A stretch of 64,000 bases of DNA, from the NCBI RefSeq assembly GCF_003590095.1, contig NC_039497.1:5080691-5144690 (forward strand), read 5' to 3'. Made by a program: the position numbers and the translations under genes. The DNA is from Trichoplusia ni (lineage: Eukaryota > Arthropoda > Insecta > Lepidoptera > Noctuidae). Positions 1 to 12,500 of the stretch are shown in pieces. The notes beneath the pieces were generated by a model. That model worked only from the letters and a program-made list of their open reading frames with translations, made no database searches and was not told the origin of the DNA. How positions within the stretch are numbered: the stretch's first letter is position 1; every line of letters begins with the position of its first letter.

Positions 1-1500
1 TTAGCTCAACTTAAAGAAAACAAGATTATGCTTTACAGTGAGTCTCCATGTGGGTGACCGCTAGTATTTAATAAATGATAAAGTAGTATCTACACTAAGC
101 CATGCTCCTTTTTGTTAAGGCTGGGAATGGGTAGTGTCAGACTCTTACTGACTAAACCTGAACCTCTGTGCTACGTCATCCGCAGTTTTGTGTCGGTGTA
201 TGGCATTGCGTTGCAATACTTCACCTCGTTGAAGGGATAACCATTGGCTTAGAATTGCCAAAATCGAATTTGCATAACACATAATTTAATCAGACTACAA
301 TATACAATGCGTCGACTGTGGTATAGTATATATACATGGTGTTTGATAATGATATCAAATAGTATGTGAGTTGAAGAGTGATAATCAACTCATCGTATTA
401 AGTAGTAATTAGTTTGAAATGAATAAAGCAAGTTATAAATTGTTAGCCACTTAGTAATATTTATGTCAATACCTGTTTATACTGGCACTGATATTAGTTT
501 TCATTTTCACATCTAGGCAGATAGAAATTAGGTTTTCTTTTCGAGTACTATGATTCCAAAGCAAAAAAGGAATCTAAAGGCTTGTTTATTTAGAACTACG
601 AAAAGATTTCTCTTATGTTGAGATTATTATAAGGTATAAAGGTAATGTGTTTTTACATCGCGCTGTACAATGCTGTACATGTTATAACGTCATCGCGTCA
701 CAAATATTTTTCTGCCAGTTGATGGCTCCCACGGCCACGGTATCATCAATGTATGTAGGTGTGTATGACCTATTATATTATGTAGATTCAATATGTGACT
801 ATAGAGTGATAAAGCTGAAATACTGATACAACTAGCAGTAAATATCTAGGTGCGGTTGAAGTATAAAAGTTAGGAGGTATTTACATCTCGATTTTGTATA
901 TACTTTAATTTAATAAGGGATATATGTAGTTTATGTGTTGTGTTGTACATGAACATATTTTTGTTGTTAAAAATAGGCTATATGCTTATATAAAGGGCTA
1001 TTTAAAGTCTTAATTTATTGCGTGTTTTACTTTTTGTACTTTGGCATCTGCAATAAATAAAGGCCATTTACTAGTGTCTACTAATTTAAATCTTATAAAG
1101 AATTAAACCAAGAAACAGCTAAATAGAAATCCTTAGAGTTAGGTAACGGTGTTTTTAAGACTGAGTGGGCTGAAGCGTAAACCCGAGTATTTGTACCAGT
1201 AATGTGTTTTAATAAACAAGCTGGCATTTCTTAACGGTCTGACATATCTAAAGTAATCTGAGTATTATAGGTATTTGACACAAGTAACTCGTTCTCAGAG
1301 ATTTGACTGACGCCTAGCACTTGTTGGATTATCGTAGTGTCGGGTTGAGTGGTAAAAAACAAAGTAGAAAGACGATATTCAGACTTTAAGTGATATTGTT
1401 ATAAAGTGCTTATTTTTTTTTAAATCCCGGTGTGTAAAAATCGCGTGTATGTTTCATATAGGTGGATATAAAGTAGAGGCGATGTGCCCTTTTTTATTTT
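1..1500. other. Gene-poor AT-rich spacer
   Basis: No open frame here looks coding and no promoter or RNA gene is evident. CpG occurs at an ordinary frequency (about a dozen in the first 600 bases), which is a useful contrast to the CpG-poor block at 32.6-36.7 kb. Confidence 0.6.
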
Positions 1501-1650
1501 AAGGATAGAGTTCTGTGTTAAAGGAGAGTCTGTGCCAATTTATGCCGCCCTAGCAACATTTCTAAACCGCACACAAGATTAGAAAATTGGGATCGAACTC
1601 GAGACCTTTGACTTGGCATAAACTATCGCAACACACATAAATAAAGTATT
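1500..1650 (-). mobile_element. Possible SINE relic
   Basis: The stretch GGGATCGAACTCGAGACC near 1589 is the complement of a tRNA-like B box (GGTTCGATTCC type). The upstream text AGTCTGTGCCAAT recurs almost unchanged near 11780, so a dispersed repeat is likely. No A box is clear. This may be a truncated minus-strand tRNA-derived SINE. Confidence 0.3.
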
Positions 1651-1659
1651 TATTTTAAA

Positions 1660-2900
1660 GAATTCCTCCGATTTTTTATATCGCCAACACTATGTGCTGT
1701 CGTAAAAATAGGATGAGGATGTTTTATTAATTAAATCGTCCGTAAGAAAGCTTTATCATCGTGAATCTGCAGACATCGGATCGCGGGGAGACGTGTGAGA
1801 GCTTGCGTTAATGTTTGAGCGAATATTATCAATAGGCTTAATCTGAAACCTATATGATGACCAGAGATGAAGGACGTAGGTACCTACTACTATTATACCT
1901 AACCTATTCAGTCTCTAGCCAACTGAAATTTACAATCGTTATCATAAAGAAAACACTCAAATGTGTAAGGTCTATGAACTTTATGTCACTTTATTCTGCC
2001 ATCTCCATACGGGAAATAGGAGATATTGCGCGGTTTAATACCATGTTTATACTTACTCTTCAATTTTACTAAATACATTACAATTTATAAGGTGAATCGT
2101 CACAAACTACTATCACACTACTATGTGCTACTATACTATAAAGGTGACAGATCAATGTCACGTGACTTATCAAAACAAAATACATATATTGTTATGATAT
2201 TTTAGCGATAAGATTATAACGATGTAACGAATGTTAAAAATAGACTAGACTGACAAAACAAACTAGGTAATTAATAATTATATGTTCGCTTTTATTTTGT
2301 ATATCTTTTTCTTTAAGTCTAGATTCTTCAGCCTACATCTCAGGCACGAAATCCTTTATTTATGAAATAATGTTTCTTCGAACCATGATCCGTCTACCGT
2401 CATCATCCCATTATGGATTCGCTTTTCATTAGTTCCTTTGTAACGAACCGCAAGATGGCGGCTTTCTTATTTTGCCGCCAATACCCGTGTTAATGTCGAG
2501 AGCACAATATCTTGCTGATCTCACAACTCTTTTATTTATCGTTCAAAATTAAAAAGGATATAATTGACGGTATCTTTTACGTAAGGGTTGAATGCTGATT
2601 AAATTGAATATTGATCTTTTAAGGTTATTTTTAACTTTGGAAACTCCTCGTTTAATGATGTACTTATTGTGGAGGTCAGACATTGTCGAGTTTGCGACAT
2701 TCCAGAGACAAAAAAGATGTCTATGTATATGTAGAAAGCTATTTTACCAAAAGTTTCAAGGGTTTTATCTAAGTTCTATTTCTACCAAGGCATAGTCTTT
2801 GTTAAACGCTGAATATATCCATGTGGTAAAGGTGGGTTCCTTTTGATGCGTTTTTCTATTCAGGGGTCAATTCTTGATAAAGGAGTCGGTTGGGTCTGAA
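1660..2900. other. Spacer with an E-box palindrome
   Basis: No gene is supported. The one open frame (1854-2072) has no recognisable features. A 10-bp palindrome GTCACGTGAC at 2157-2166 contains the E-box CACGTG and sits in a 30-bp context shared with 38361-38386. Confidence 0.5.
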
Positions 2901-2904
2901 ACTA

Positions 2905-3031
2905 GACGGGCGCGGCGCGCGGCGGTCCGGCGACTAAACTGCGAGCGTTTGATATTTAAAACAAATCACGATTTTTAACCTAATTTTATGCAATTTTCAG
3001 TAGAAGCGAATACGCATTTAGAAAGGTAAGT
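2905..3031 (+). promoter_or_regulatory. GC-rich island with donor; possible 5' exon
   Basis: A very CpG-rich patch at 2905-2935 is followed by TTTAAA and an arthropod-initiator-like TCAGT at 2997-3001. A strong splice donor, AAAG|GTAAGT, lies at 3025/3026. Together these could mark a transcription start with a short noncoding exon. No coding frame is seen and the reading is tentative. Confidence 0.25.
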
Positions 3032-3195
3032 GTTTATGTGGCTACTATTATTGAATTTATTTTAATTTTGAAGATAAATTGATATGTCTGAACGAAAATA
3101 CTCTAATCGTCATTTATTTTATTTCGTTTGTTATTTTAAATACAGGGAGAATGAGGGCATGACGGGGACATGGCTACGAGCACAAGATATAGAAT

Positions 3196-3465
3196 AACGA
3201 AAAACTTTTAAGACAAGACTGTGTTCTAATCCAAATGACCCCAAGTTACAGAAGAACCCTAAGAAAAAGAAGACCCAACAAGCTCCCTCTAGAGTAAAGA
3301 ATACCGACGAGGATAACATGTGCCTGTACTGCCTTGAACCACACTTATTTAAAGTTTTCGTTGAGTGGCTTGCCAACTATATGTACGGTGGGCTCATACA
3401 GCTTGTGCTTGTGTCGGTGACGTCAATATAGAAGAAATCCACATCTGCTTGTACTGTGTCGCAAA
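3196..3465 (+). pseudogene. Decayed transposase tail with cysteine-rich zinc knuckle
   Basis: A frame from about 3196 reads a lysine-rich linker (NPKKKKTQQ), then an acidic TDEDN stretch, then CLYC followed by FVEWL. A one-base frame change around 3368 is needed to continue as ACQLYVRWAHTACACVGDV, ending in ICLYC. The layout C-x2-C ... W ... C-x2-[C] ... WAH-x2-C ... C-x2-C is the zinc-knuckle tail found at the C-terminus of many insect pogo/Tigger-type DDE transposases and proteins derived from them. One expected cysteine is tyrosine here (CQLY), and the frame is broken, so the copy is dead. The catalytic DDE domain was not found upstream. The family name rests on motif memory, not on a search. 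Confidence 0.5.
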
Positions 3466-3469
3466 AGAA

Positions 3470-4110
3470 ATACGTACCCCATCGTGCTTCTACAATGGGG
3501 CACGACGGGGTTTTCATTATAGTTACAAAAAAAAATCTCACGTCATAATTATGATGTCATTATTTACATCATCAAATTCTATGCCAAATGTCATTTTAAT
3601 AAGTAACCAAAGTGTTGTAATTATTTTAGTTTTAATAAATTGCGTTGTTTATTTTACTGAGTAGTTTCCTTAATTTATAATTAATAATTATTTATAAATA
3701 TTAAAATATTAAATATTAATTAATAATATAAATCTGTCTCTAAGTTCCAATTTACCGAACACCTACTATTGTAGCAAAATAATTAAAGTTATTTGTTCCA
3801 ATTTTTGTATAGATTAACTTACTATTATTTATCAACAAAATCACCGCTAAAATCCTTTTTTTTTTGGAACAGGTAGTGTCATATTTATGGTTCGCTCGGA
3901 TTAACCGTGTTGTTACTGTTATTAGATTGCTGACCTTCCAGAGGCGTAAGCTTTTATTTTTTTTAAATTTCTGGACATTGAAATCCGACATTGAGCGATG
4001 CTGGTTTATATAGCTTTTATCAGTGAACAAAATCTCGAAGGCGAGATTTTTTCAAAAATTGAGATTTTTCTTTTATTCGTGCATGTAAAAAGAGTACATT
4101 AGTGCGAAAT
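3470..4110. other. AT-rich spacer
   Basis: This stretch contains TAATTA-rich sequence near 3670-3730 and short poly-T runs. I see no gene, and the open frames here are not convincing. Confidence 0.5.
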
Positions 4111-4124
4111 ATGAAAGTCCGTGT

Positions 4125-4180
4125 AACGCAACCATAGCGTGATTCAGACGACCCTGTACAGCGCCATCTGTTGAGGGGAT
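4125..4180 (+). repeat. Dispersed repeat copy 1 (GCGCCATCTGTTG)
   Basis: The block AGCGTGATTCAGACGACCCT followed by GTACAGCGCCATCTGTTGAG matches a second block at 4428-4478 with few differences. GCGCCATCTGTTG is a motif seen very often in lepidopteran intergenic DNA, and a related form in reverse orientation occurs near 7960. These look like fragments of one repeat family. Confidence 0.45.
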
Positions 4181-4289
4181 GCGGAAAACGGCGCCTGACA
4201 ACAAGTCAGGGAACTAGTCGAGAGATTAATTAATTTGTTTTTAACTGTTTTATATAATACATCGTCTTTGAGTATTTCAAAGGGTTAGC

Positions 4290-4400
4290 CAATGATATCT
4301 TGGTTCAAATTGAGACACAGCCGCGTGACAGACAAATGAACAGACGGTCTGTCAGCGGTGTCTCAATAATACGGATCCGTTTTTATTCTTATCATCAGTG
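4290..4400 (+). repeat. 'GACAGACAGCGG...CCGTTTTTA' repeat fragment
   Basis: The sequence holds GACAGAC, GTCAGCGGTGTCTCAATAAT and CCGTTTTTATTC. Related copies lie near 17410, 27990 and 30620. The 30.6 kb copy keeps the TTACCCTTTGGGTACGG end that is widespread in Lepidoptera. Probably the tail of a retroelement; the class was not determined. Confidence 0.45.
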
Positions 4401-4427
4401 CCGATTATATGAATCCAAATTATACAA

Positions 4428-4478
4428 CCACAGCGCGATTTAGCTGGCTCTGTATAGCGCCATCTGTTGAGGGAGGAT
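4428..4478 (+). repeat. Dispersed repeat copy 2 (GCGCCATCTGTTG)
   Basis: This is the second copy of the block at 4125-4180, in the same orientation about 300 bases downstream. Confidence 0.45.
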
Positions 4479-4479
4479 G

Positions 4480-5400
4480 ATCAACTGGATCGCGACGTCC
4501 TGTCTAGTAGAACGTTTTGTCCAACAGGCTTAGGTACTCACGAAACTGGTTTGATTTTGTTTTTGATTTAGATTCACATTTCATTCGGTCCTGAAATCGA
4601 GTAATGATCCAGTGTTATTAGCTTCATTAGCTGTGGATTGAGTGTAGTTTCAATTCGTGCACAAATTAGCAGTTGATATTGGCATCGGCACCAGACTTAT
4701 AACTGAACAGGACTTGATTCTGTCGGGAGCAAGCATACAGTTTAAACTTTTGATAGTTGGAAAGTTTTGATGTTGGGCAGTAGGATATATAAAAAAAAAA
4801 CCTATTTGGAAGTATACTCAAATTAATCGCACTAAATACCTTACTATGTTACTTGCAGAAGTTACAGATGAGCAAGGCATATCAATACTGCGCTACTCCC
4901 TGTAGCATCAAAAAAAATCGTTTAACTACCAGTAGGTACTAATGTTCGGTAATCAGTCAGCTTGCAGCACAAAACATTGCACTTATTTAGACTATATCAT
5001 CTACCCAATATGCTTGATTGATTGAAAAACTAAAGGTCTCTTGTCAACACCGCAAGAAAAACTGCAATAACCTATAGGAACGCGACGTAATAAGAATTAA
5101 GTTCGAAGAAAAAACACTACGGCAATACGAAAAGCTGCATTTTTTGCAGTCCCATCAAAGGTTTTGCAGAAAATTCCACATCTCGCTCATTCCCCAGCAA
5201 CTAGTTTGTGCTAGAGAGGGACAGAAATGTTCGCCAGTACGAAGCCTTACGTTTGTATTCCCGCGGTGCTTGCCGGAGACGCACGAACGCGTCCGATGCT
5301 TATTAAAAATTCGTTATATTTTCCGTCACGTGCTTTTTTGGTTTTGTAAAAAATAAACAGTGGTCGTTTTTGTGGTTATTGTGAATGGGAGTGAGGTGGT
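4480..5400. other. Spacer with a moderately CpG-rich patch
   Basis: 4480-5150 shows nothing recognisable. 5170-5310 is CpG-richer (for example CCCGCGGTGCTTGCCGGAG) and precedes the possible short exon at 5401. Confidence 0.4.
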
Positions 5401-5442
5401 ATGAAATGTAACTGGAACGTGGTGACCTGCGCGAGTGAGGAA
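5401..5442 (+). CDS. Possible short first coding exon
   Basis: An ATG at 5401 opens 14 codons reading MKCNWNVVTCASEE, then meets a good splice donor, GTAAGT, at 5443 in phase 0. A GC-richer stretch with TAAAAAATAAACAGT lies just upstream and could be a promoter. There is no in-window partner exon and no recognised family. This may be chance; it is listed because it resembles the candidates at 40424 and 47883. Confidence 0.15.
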
Positions 5443-6088
5443 GTAAGTTTTCAGGAAATAAAATTAACTAACTTTATGTCACACTCTTTACTCTCATAAT
5501 TACCACATCTATTTTTTTATTGTCTTTTTCTCTGCAGTTAGCCTAAGCGTAGGCTTTGAGGGCCTGACCAGATTTATTGGAGACACTTTACAAACCTCCG
5601 ACCAGGACTCAAATCCTAGCTTAACTAAGTACTAGACATCTCTTAAACATGACATGCTGTACTTATTACAATCTAATTTGTTAAGGTAAAAAATGATATC
5701 CATATGACAACTTTAAAAAGTACAGAGTGTTTTTGTTGGCACTATTGGAAGGCCGAATGATAGCCCCTAGGTAGAACGCAGGGCCACAGTGCCTCAATAA
5801 TGACACGAAAGGTTATTTCTAATTTAGGGCGCAAGTCACAGTGTTGTGTTAATAACTATATTAGATCACAAAATATCAAACTAAAGTTCAATTATAAAGT
5901 TCAGTCATGGACTCTATTCTATAGAATTACCTTTGATCTCTTGAAGACGTACAGAGACCGCACTTTGTCCAATGTCGTTTTATTTGGATTCCAAAAGTTG
6001 ATAAGCCTCTACACACTCGTAGTTATAGTAAAAATATACTATGATAACATTTTCTTTCTTCTTTTGTTTTTAAACAGCTCCCGCAGTT
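5443..6088. other. Spacer, possible SINE relic near 5600
   Basis: GACCAGGACTCAAATCCTAG near 5600 resembles a degenerate antisense B box. The 5800-6144 open frame is AT-rich, runs into the SINE at its 3' end and has no protein-like character. Confidence 0.35.
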
Positions 6089-6089
6089 A

Positions 6090-6237
6090 TTACCTAATCC
6101 TTGTCTCGCAGGGGTTTTCACAAACATTCAAATCACATCTATAAACAAACATGACCTACGCGGGGATCGAACCCTCGACTCGTTCTCTCAGTGGGTTTGA
6201 CGTGGTGACTTCAACCACTCGGCTATACGTGCAGTTC
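6090..6237 (-). mobile_element. tRNA-derived SINE, minus strand
   Basis: Read on the minus strand, an A box (TAGCCGAGTGGTTGAAG) is followed about 45 bases later by a B box (GGGTTCGATCCCCGCG). The body continues toward lower coordinates. The spacing and the pol III boxes are those of tRNA-derived lepidopteran SINEs. Confidence 0.7.
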
Positions 6238-6535
6238 AAGTATTAACAATGAGGTCTGGACTTAATTCAATAGCCCGCAGCCTTGCAATATGCAAGTTAC
6301 AGAGAACAAGCGTTGTGATCAATGTTCGTCTCTGTTCTGTATGGGAAACGACTTGTATCCCGGTATCTAAGCTCAGGCATGTTTTGTTGAAATCTTAGGA
6401 ATGTTAAGGAAGTTGGCTGACATTGTACACCACAGCTAGTACTGAAAACCCTGCTTTAAAACACTAGAGCACATTCCAAAGTCGTACTTGAAATAAAACA
6501 GTGACTAATTATTTTAAGCTTCGTAATATAGAGAA

Positions 6536-6755
6536 TACTAGCTTTTCGCCCGCGGCTTCGCCCGCGCCGATGTCGGTTATATCGCGTTTCCAAGAGAACT
6601 CTTCAAAAGTCCAGGATAAAAACTATCCTAGGTTATTTCTCAAGGTCAACTCTATCTCTGTACCAAATTTCATTAAAATCAGTTCAGTGGTTTAGACGTG
6701 AAAGCGTAACAGACAGACAGACAGAGTTACTTTCGCATATATAATATTAGGTATG
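6536..6755 (+). mobile_element. RTE-type LINE 3' end
   Basis: Starts ACTAGCTTTTCGCCCGCGG and runs through GTTTCCAAGAGAACTCTTC, AAATTTCATTAAAATC and GTGGTTTAGACGTGAAAGCG to a GACAGACAGACAGA run. The same order recurs at 53268-53490. This layout is the common 5'-truncated 3' tail of lepidopteran RTE-like non-LTR elements. An open frame crossing it is not a gene. Confidence 0.65.
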
Positions 6756-6759
6756 TAGG

Positions 6760-8250
6760 GAATATAGGGATTAGTAGGGATATTTAGGGTCATAAAAAAA
6801 TTGTTAGCACTTAACTTGTCTCATTCTAGTCCACTTTACTGTATATTTAAAATCGCTACTACTATTATACCACTTACATTAATAATGGCGGCAAATACTA
6901 GTTGATATTGCAATAACCGCGACATGTGCGAGGTGTTTCCACAATAGTTATGGACGTGGAAACAGGCTCCAATTTAACGGCTATCTGTTCTGACTGCCGC
7001 CCCGAGGCAGCGTCGTGAAGATATATACACTAGGGCTGTAATACTTTGGAAAATACAGCTCTCATTAAACACTGTATGTTCGTATTATAGAGCAAAGGCG
7101 TTTATTGGCTCTGCGTAAATGTCAAACGTTTTAAGAGAAAAACAAGTAGGTAGGTAATAGTCTGTTTTTAGCGACCATGATGCGATACAACTTCAAAGTG
7201 TGTTAATTTTCTGACTGATTAAAAACAAAATACACGGCAAGCTCAATGTAAACCAGCAAATTTTGAGAACCTACTGTCTGAACCTCGTAAAAAAACATTT
7301 GTGATTGTAAAAGCGGTGTTAGGATCTCCGAACAACTACCGACAATTTGCTAAATTTCCATAGCCATATTTAATTACTTGCAAAATGGGAAATTCTTACG
7401 AAATGATATATATAGCTATTAAAATATAAGGAACGTTGACGACGTTATTAAACGACAGTATCATAGACAAGCAGTGTCATGGCGGCTATATCTCATTATT
7501 ACCGGGACAGGCATAGAGTATTATTCTATGAATAATGTCTTATGCTCATTGAGCCTTATTTAAATCTATAAATTCGGTTAAGCTTTGGAACAGAGACGGT
7601 TTTATGGCGAGTAATATATTTCTTTTTATTTTAATTATTTTTAAATGTGCTTTTGTAATAGGATTATGGGGATATGACTGCTTTATTAAAATAGGTACAA
7701 AGTGTTACGGTTATATTAGTTTAATGTATTGAGCTTATGCTATGTTAGTTCTAAGGAGCGATTGTATGATTTGCACATTACTTCTTCAGTATTATGAAAT
7801 TAATACATCAATATGGATATGTTAAAAGACGGTAATATAAATAAGCTATTCCTCTTTATAAATTGATTTACTACAGCATACGTCCGATGCCATCGCCAGC
7901 TCGTCTGCAATTAAATAAATGACAATGCGTGACGGAGCGTAATGAGTTCATGAGGCCGACAGATGGCGCTGTGCCGCCACGATGCGCCTGCGCCCGCAGC
8001 GTCAGTTTGATGGATATTGAGGCATATCTTGTGCTGTCAATAAGGTAATCAGTTTCAGTGCTGTTGGTAGTGCAGTAGCAATAATGTCAGCCTGTAAACG
8101 TCCTACTGCTAGGTTCGGGAATCATTTGGCTTAACAACTCTAAACGTAGAGATGGTCTGGGTTCCATTATTTGTTTAAAAATCTAGTGGAACAATCTATA
8201 CAGGTAAGCATAGCATAAAGTCTGCATCACGTAACCTTTGAGCATTTATA
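6760..8250. other. Gene-poor spacer
   Basis: No coding signal. CAGATGGCGCTGTGCCGCC near 7960 belongs to the GCGCCATCTG motif family seen at 4.1-4.5 kb, here inverted, within a small GC-rich patch (7940-8005). Confidence 0.5.
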
Positions 8251-8251
8251 G

Positions 8252-8515
8252 AATACTAGCTGTTGCCCGCGACTTCGTCCCCGTGGGTAGAAGATATAAG
8301 TTACGATTTATACCCGCCCTGTTTTTTTCACATTTTCCATTGTGTCTTCGCTCCTATTAGTCGCAGCGTGATTGTTTATAGCCTAAAGTCATCCTCGATG
8401 AATGGTCTATTTAACACAAAAAGAATTTTTCAATTTGGACCAGTAGTTCCTGAGATTAGCGCGTTCAAACAAACATACTCTTCAGCTTTATATATTAGTA
8501 TAGGCAGATAAATAA
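8252..8515 (+). mobile_element. RTE-type LINE 3' end, second subfamily
   Basis: Starts ACTAGCTGTTGCCCGCGACT, continues with GTGGGTAGAAGATATAAGTT and TTTTTCAATTTGGACCAGTA and ends CAGCTTTATATATTAGTATA. The parts occur in the order usual for this family. The open frame at 8263-8511 is a by-product of the repeat. Confidence 0.65.
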
Positions 8516-8810
8516 AGTTTAAGATTTGTAGTGGGAAATAATTTAAGCAAATCTCTGAGCAAAAGAGGATGTATATGCAATGTTATCACAATACATAATC
8601 AAATACGAGCGCGACTCCGTCAACAACGTGCATACTTACACTGTTCTACGTTTGTCATCCGAATGATGTTTAGCTTTCATTGTTATCCCACGTCGTATAT
8701 AGTGGACATATTTACTAATTAGGTACCTAGTCATCAAGCTATTAGCACATTTTCAATGTACCACTGAACGTACCTTTATAATATTTACCTTTTAATCAAC
8801 TCATTTTCAC

Positions 8811-9063
8811 GGGCCTGATGGTCTAGTGGTTAGCGACCCTGACTGCTATACCGGAGGTCGTGGGTTCGATTCCCGCCTAGGACAAATGTTTGTGTGATGA
8901 GCATGATCATTTGTTCTGGTGTCTGGGTGTAATTTATCTATAATATGTATGTATTTAGAAATATATAAGTAAGTTTATCAGTGGTCTGGTTACCATACCA
9001 CAAGCTCTGCTTAGCTTGGGATCAGATAACCGTGTGTGAGTTCTCCCAGGATATATTATTATT
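8811..9063 (+). mobile_element. tRNA-derived SINE, full length
   Basis: The head carries an A box (TGGTCTAGTGGTTAGCGACC) and a B box (GTGGGTTCGATTCCCGCC). The body holds TGTCTGGGTGTAATTTATCT and ACCATACCACAAGCTCTGC, and the copy ends in an ATTATT tail. It resembles the Metulj-type SINEs of butterflies and moths. A more diverged relative lies at 40576-40800. Confidence 0.8.
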
Positions 9064-9442
9064 TCAAAAACAGCATTGCAAAGTTATTTTCATTGATTGC
9101 ATGGTTTATTTGATCCTTCTCAAAATTGAAAAAAAAATGCTCGACTAATAATATAGACCTTAAAAGTATGTTATACTCAGACAGTAGATTAACTAAGTTC
9201 GAAAACACAATTTGGATTTTAACCCAGTTCTATAAAGCTTCGGATCGAAGCTTCAATTACTTGTAAGACCTCTTCAGAATGTTATTAAATATCTCAATTT
9301 TTACGTCTCAGTAATTTATTTGCTTCAATACTAGCTGTTACATCATAATCAATACAGATGGTACTTAGTAAATAGATATTGCTTACTCTTTCATAATACT
9401 TGCCATTGAACTGTTCGATCGATTTTTATTGACACACAGTTA

Positions 9443-9506
9443 AGGCCGTGCTACCTTTATAAAAGGACTCTTTCCGTTGTGGAAGCGAGAGAGCGCTAGC
9501 ACGGCG
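9443..9506 (+). repeat. Foldback family, partial copy
   Basis: TTGTGGAAGCGAGAGAGCGCT is one half of the palindromic core described for the copy at 14095. Here GGCCGTGCTA pairs with TAGCACGGC on either side. Confidence 0.45.
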
Positions 9507-9509
9507 TTT

Positions 9510-12500
9510 TATAGTGTATATTTCCATTGCTTTATGAGGTTATAGTAAGTGTCACAAGTAATTTTTTGGTACCTTATCGAATATTTAAAGAATTTGATTG
9601 ATTGTCGCGTAGGTCAACAGTTATAAGGGTGAGTAACTACGGCATTAAAACTGCAGGTGTCTTATATAGCCTCTTCTTTTGATAAAACTAGATAATTTTC
9701 GAATCGAATAACTAGCTAATACAGAATGTATAATATATGTATCCCTTTATACCTCACAAAATTAGTATACATGTGTATAGTACTCTCCAATCACTCCTCA
9801 GCTTACACGGATGACTATCACACTTGAAAGCAGTTTAAGATTTTTGTCTTTGAAGAATGTTTCTTTCATCGCAATTTTATACTTCGCTTACAATTCTTAA
9901 GACTACAAAGTTCCAAGTTACCTAGTTTACGATAAGCGTGCTTGCTGAAATCGATCGGTATTCACACCTGCGGGAGACTGTGTAATCTGTGGCATGGTGT
10001 CGGCTTGTACCGCAACCGCGTAACTGATACGAGATGCGCTCCTAACTGTTCGGCTTTAATAAGATAAGGTGATATCACACCTGCATGTGTATCTATAAAA
10101 CCAATGTACCGCTACCAGCATTTACAGGTGAGACAGTGCATTACAATGCGTAGAGCGGCATCTCTTTTACATCACAGCGATAGTTCTGCTTTTAGAGATG
10201 TTAGGAAGGCAAAATTTTTGTCTTTTGCCGTCGTGGAAGACAAAACGAGACGACGCTTCTCAGAATTTATCTTGAAATCTTATTTCTGTAATTTTATGGA
10301 ATTATTTCCAAGGATTTTTTAATTATTTTTGGGTCTCAAAGTACACTGCCGCAGTAAAAAAATATTTTTCTACACTAGCATTTCCACAGATATGATTTTT
10401 TCCCCATCATTTATTTGCTCGTCCCCTACCTATAGATACCCTCTATTCAACCTATTACCCCCACTCTATCACCACAAAGTCCATACATCTCCAGTACTAC
10501 CAACATTCCGAACCACCAACACCATTAAATCTTTATAAAAGATCCCATGTATCCCATACACAACCGAAAACATACATTAATAGTGAAGTCAAGCCCTCCA
10601 GGAACGTCATTAGTGAATACCACGTGATCTTAAAAGCGATATTTAACTCTCCCAGTATTTTATGGTGGTATTAAACCATAAGAACCATTATCGCCCGGTT
10701 GTATTAAGAAATCATCGCGGATTATGATCTTGGGGCGAACACATATATTTTAGTCGCTTTATAGCTTTTTAAACGGATCAAGTGAAATTGGATAAATAAC
10801 TTAGACCAGGTTTTTATTACGTTTTATTATTATGTAATACGATTAAAGTTGAAGGTAGAGATCTAATCTGCGTCGGTCTCGTTGTGGGAATATCCTGTGC
10901 TCATGTGGGTTTTAATTGAATCAAAGTTATGAGTATCAATTACAAGTTTATTCTTAATGTACATGTAAAGGTACTTTCAGCTTTTTCGTTCCTGCACGCC
11001 TAAATGATTATCGTTAATTGTCGGACTTGTGATAATGACCAAGCTTTTGGTTGTTTTACCCAGGCTAGGCAACAAGAGCGTTGAGGGTACTAACGTTAGG
11101 TTAAGTGATGGAAAAAATCAATATAAATGAAAAGACGATGAACTGCCTATTGCAGTCGGTGGCTATATACGAGTATGCATTGGGTTCGCACACTACCCCA
11201 GGCTGTGTTCCAACCTTCGTTGTCAGTTTATCATACCTTATTCCCTCCTATAATGTCCAATATCAGCAAATAGTCGGTTAAGAGCACCTTTTAACCTCGA
11301 TCCGAGATTTCTCAACAATTTGAATATAAATGACAGTTTAACCGGCGGCTTTTTGTAACTTCACAGAACAATGGTTGGTGTAATGACTGGTGTCATCCAA
11401 CTGTTAGAGAAAGCCATCAGTTACCGTCGCGGTAACCGCTCGATGCCGCTAACTTATAAAGTAACTAGTACAGCCACTAACAATGGTGGTAACACTTATA
11501 CTATTGAGAAAACATCATTAGATGACTAGGGAATTCAAGAAGAAAATTTAAAGCCATCCTACTGTACAAAACGTATTCAATTTGTATTTTGTGTACGACG
11601 AAGACTGTTTTTGTATATTTCCTCAACGAAATTAGAGCCTCAGCGCAATTAAAATAAAACTTTGTTATTCAGAAACAACTTAATAATATTGCAGTAGCTC
11701 AGAAATATATAAAACAAAAAGTAGAGATTTAAAAAAAATACTTGTTTTTCGTCGTGACAGTACCTACTTGTAAAGGAGGATTCTGTGCCAATAGCAACTT
11801 ATAGCGAGACTGGAAGAGTTGTTAGTATATGTAATTACAGGTGTGCGTGGAAAGTTTTTAAGACGAACTATAAAAGAAGGCTATGATTATAATTTAATTA
11901 AACGCTTTGTTTGAGGTACGGTTACCGATAAATGAACAAGAAGTATTTGGTTTGATTCCCAGTGCTTTTTTTTAGGTACATTTCTCTCTAGTAAATAACT
12001 ATCATCCCATTTTGATTTTAACATAAGCACAGACAGTCCACACCATGCCACAGATATCTGGGGTTTTGGTTTGGACTGGAAACCAAACCAACATAGCTGG
12101 GTAAAAAATAATCTCTTTGTTTCCAGTTTTTCACAATCACAATTGATTTAAAGAATACATTGTTCTTGTTCCTTATTTTTGCAATCAACTGAAGTTCGTG
12201 CCATGCGGTACCCCTCGTGTTCACTCAAGACAGTAAATATTCGCGACATTTCTGAATTACGACGTCACGGACATAAATGAATGGTTTGCGACATTCGGGA
12301 AGCAGATACTAAAAATAATCGAGGTCAATTCAGTTGATAAGTTACTTTGTAAGTAAGTGCTTTCATTTTTATTATGTATCGTTTATACCAAGGCAAGAAC
12401 TTCGATAGGTACAAATAATCCAACCATTTTTTCTTTAGACAATATCTCACTGTCCATCCATCATTGATCAGACATAACCTAATTTACTTAATTGTGTAAA

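Noticed and set aside
8263..8511. 82-codon plus-strand frame
   Set aside because: Lies wholly inside a LINE 3' end of known layout.
8811..8885. Possible functional tRNA gene (A and B boxes present)
   Set aside because: The head continues into a SINE body with an ATT tail and lacks cloverleaf pairing at the acceptor stem; it is a SINE. The same applies to 6.2, 28.2 and 42.8 kb.
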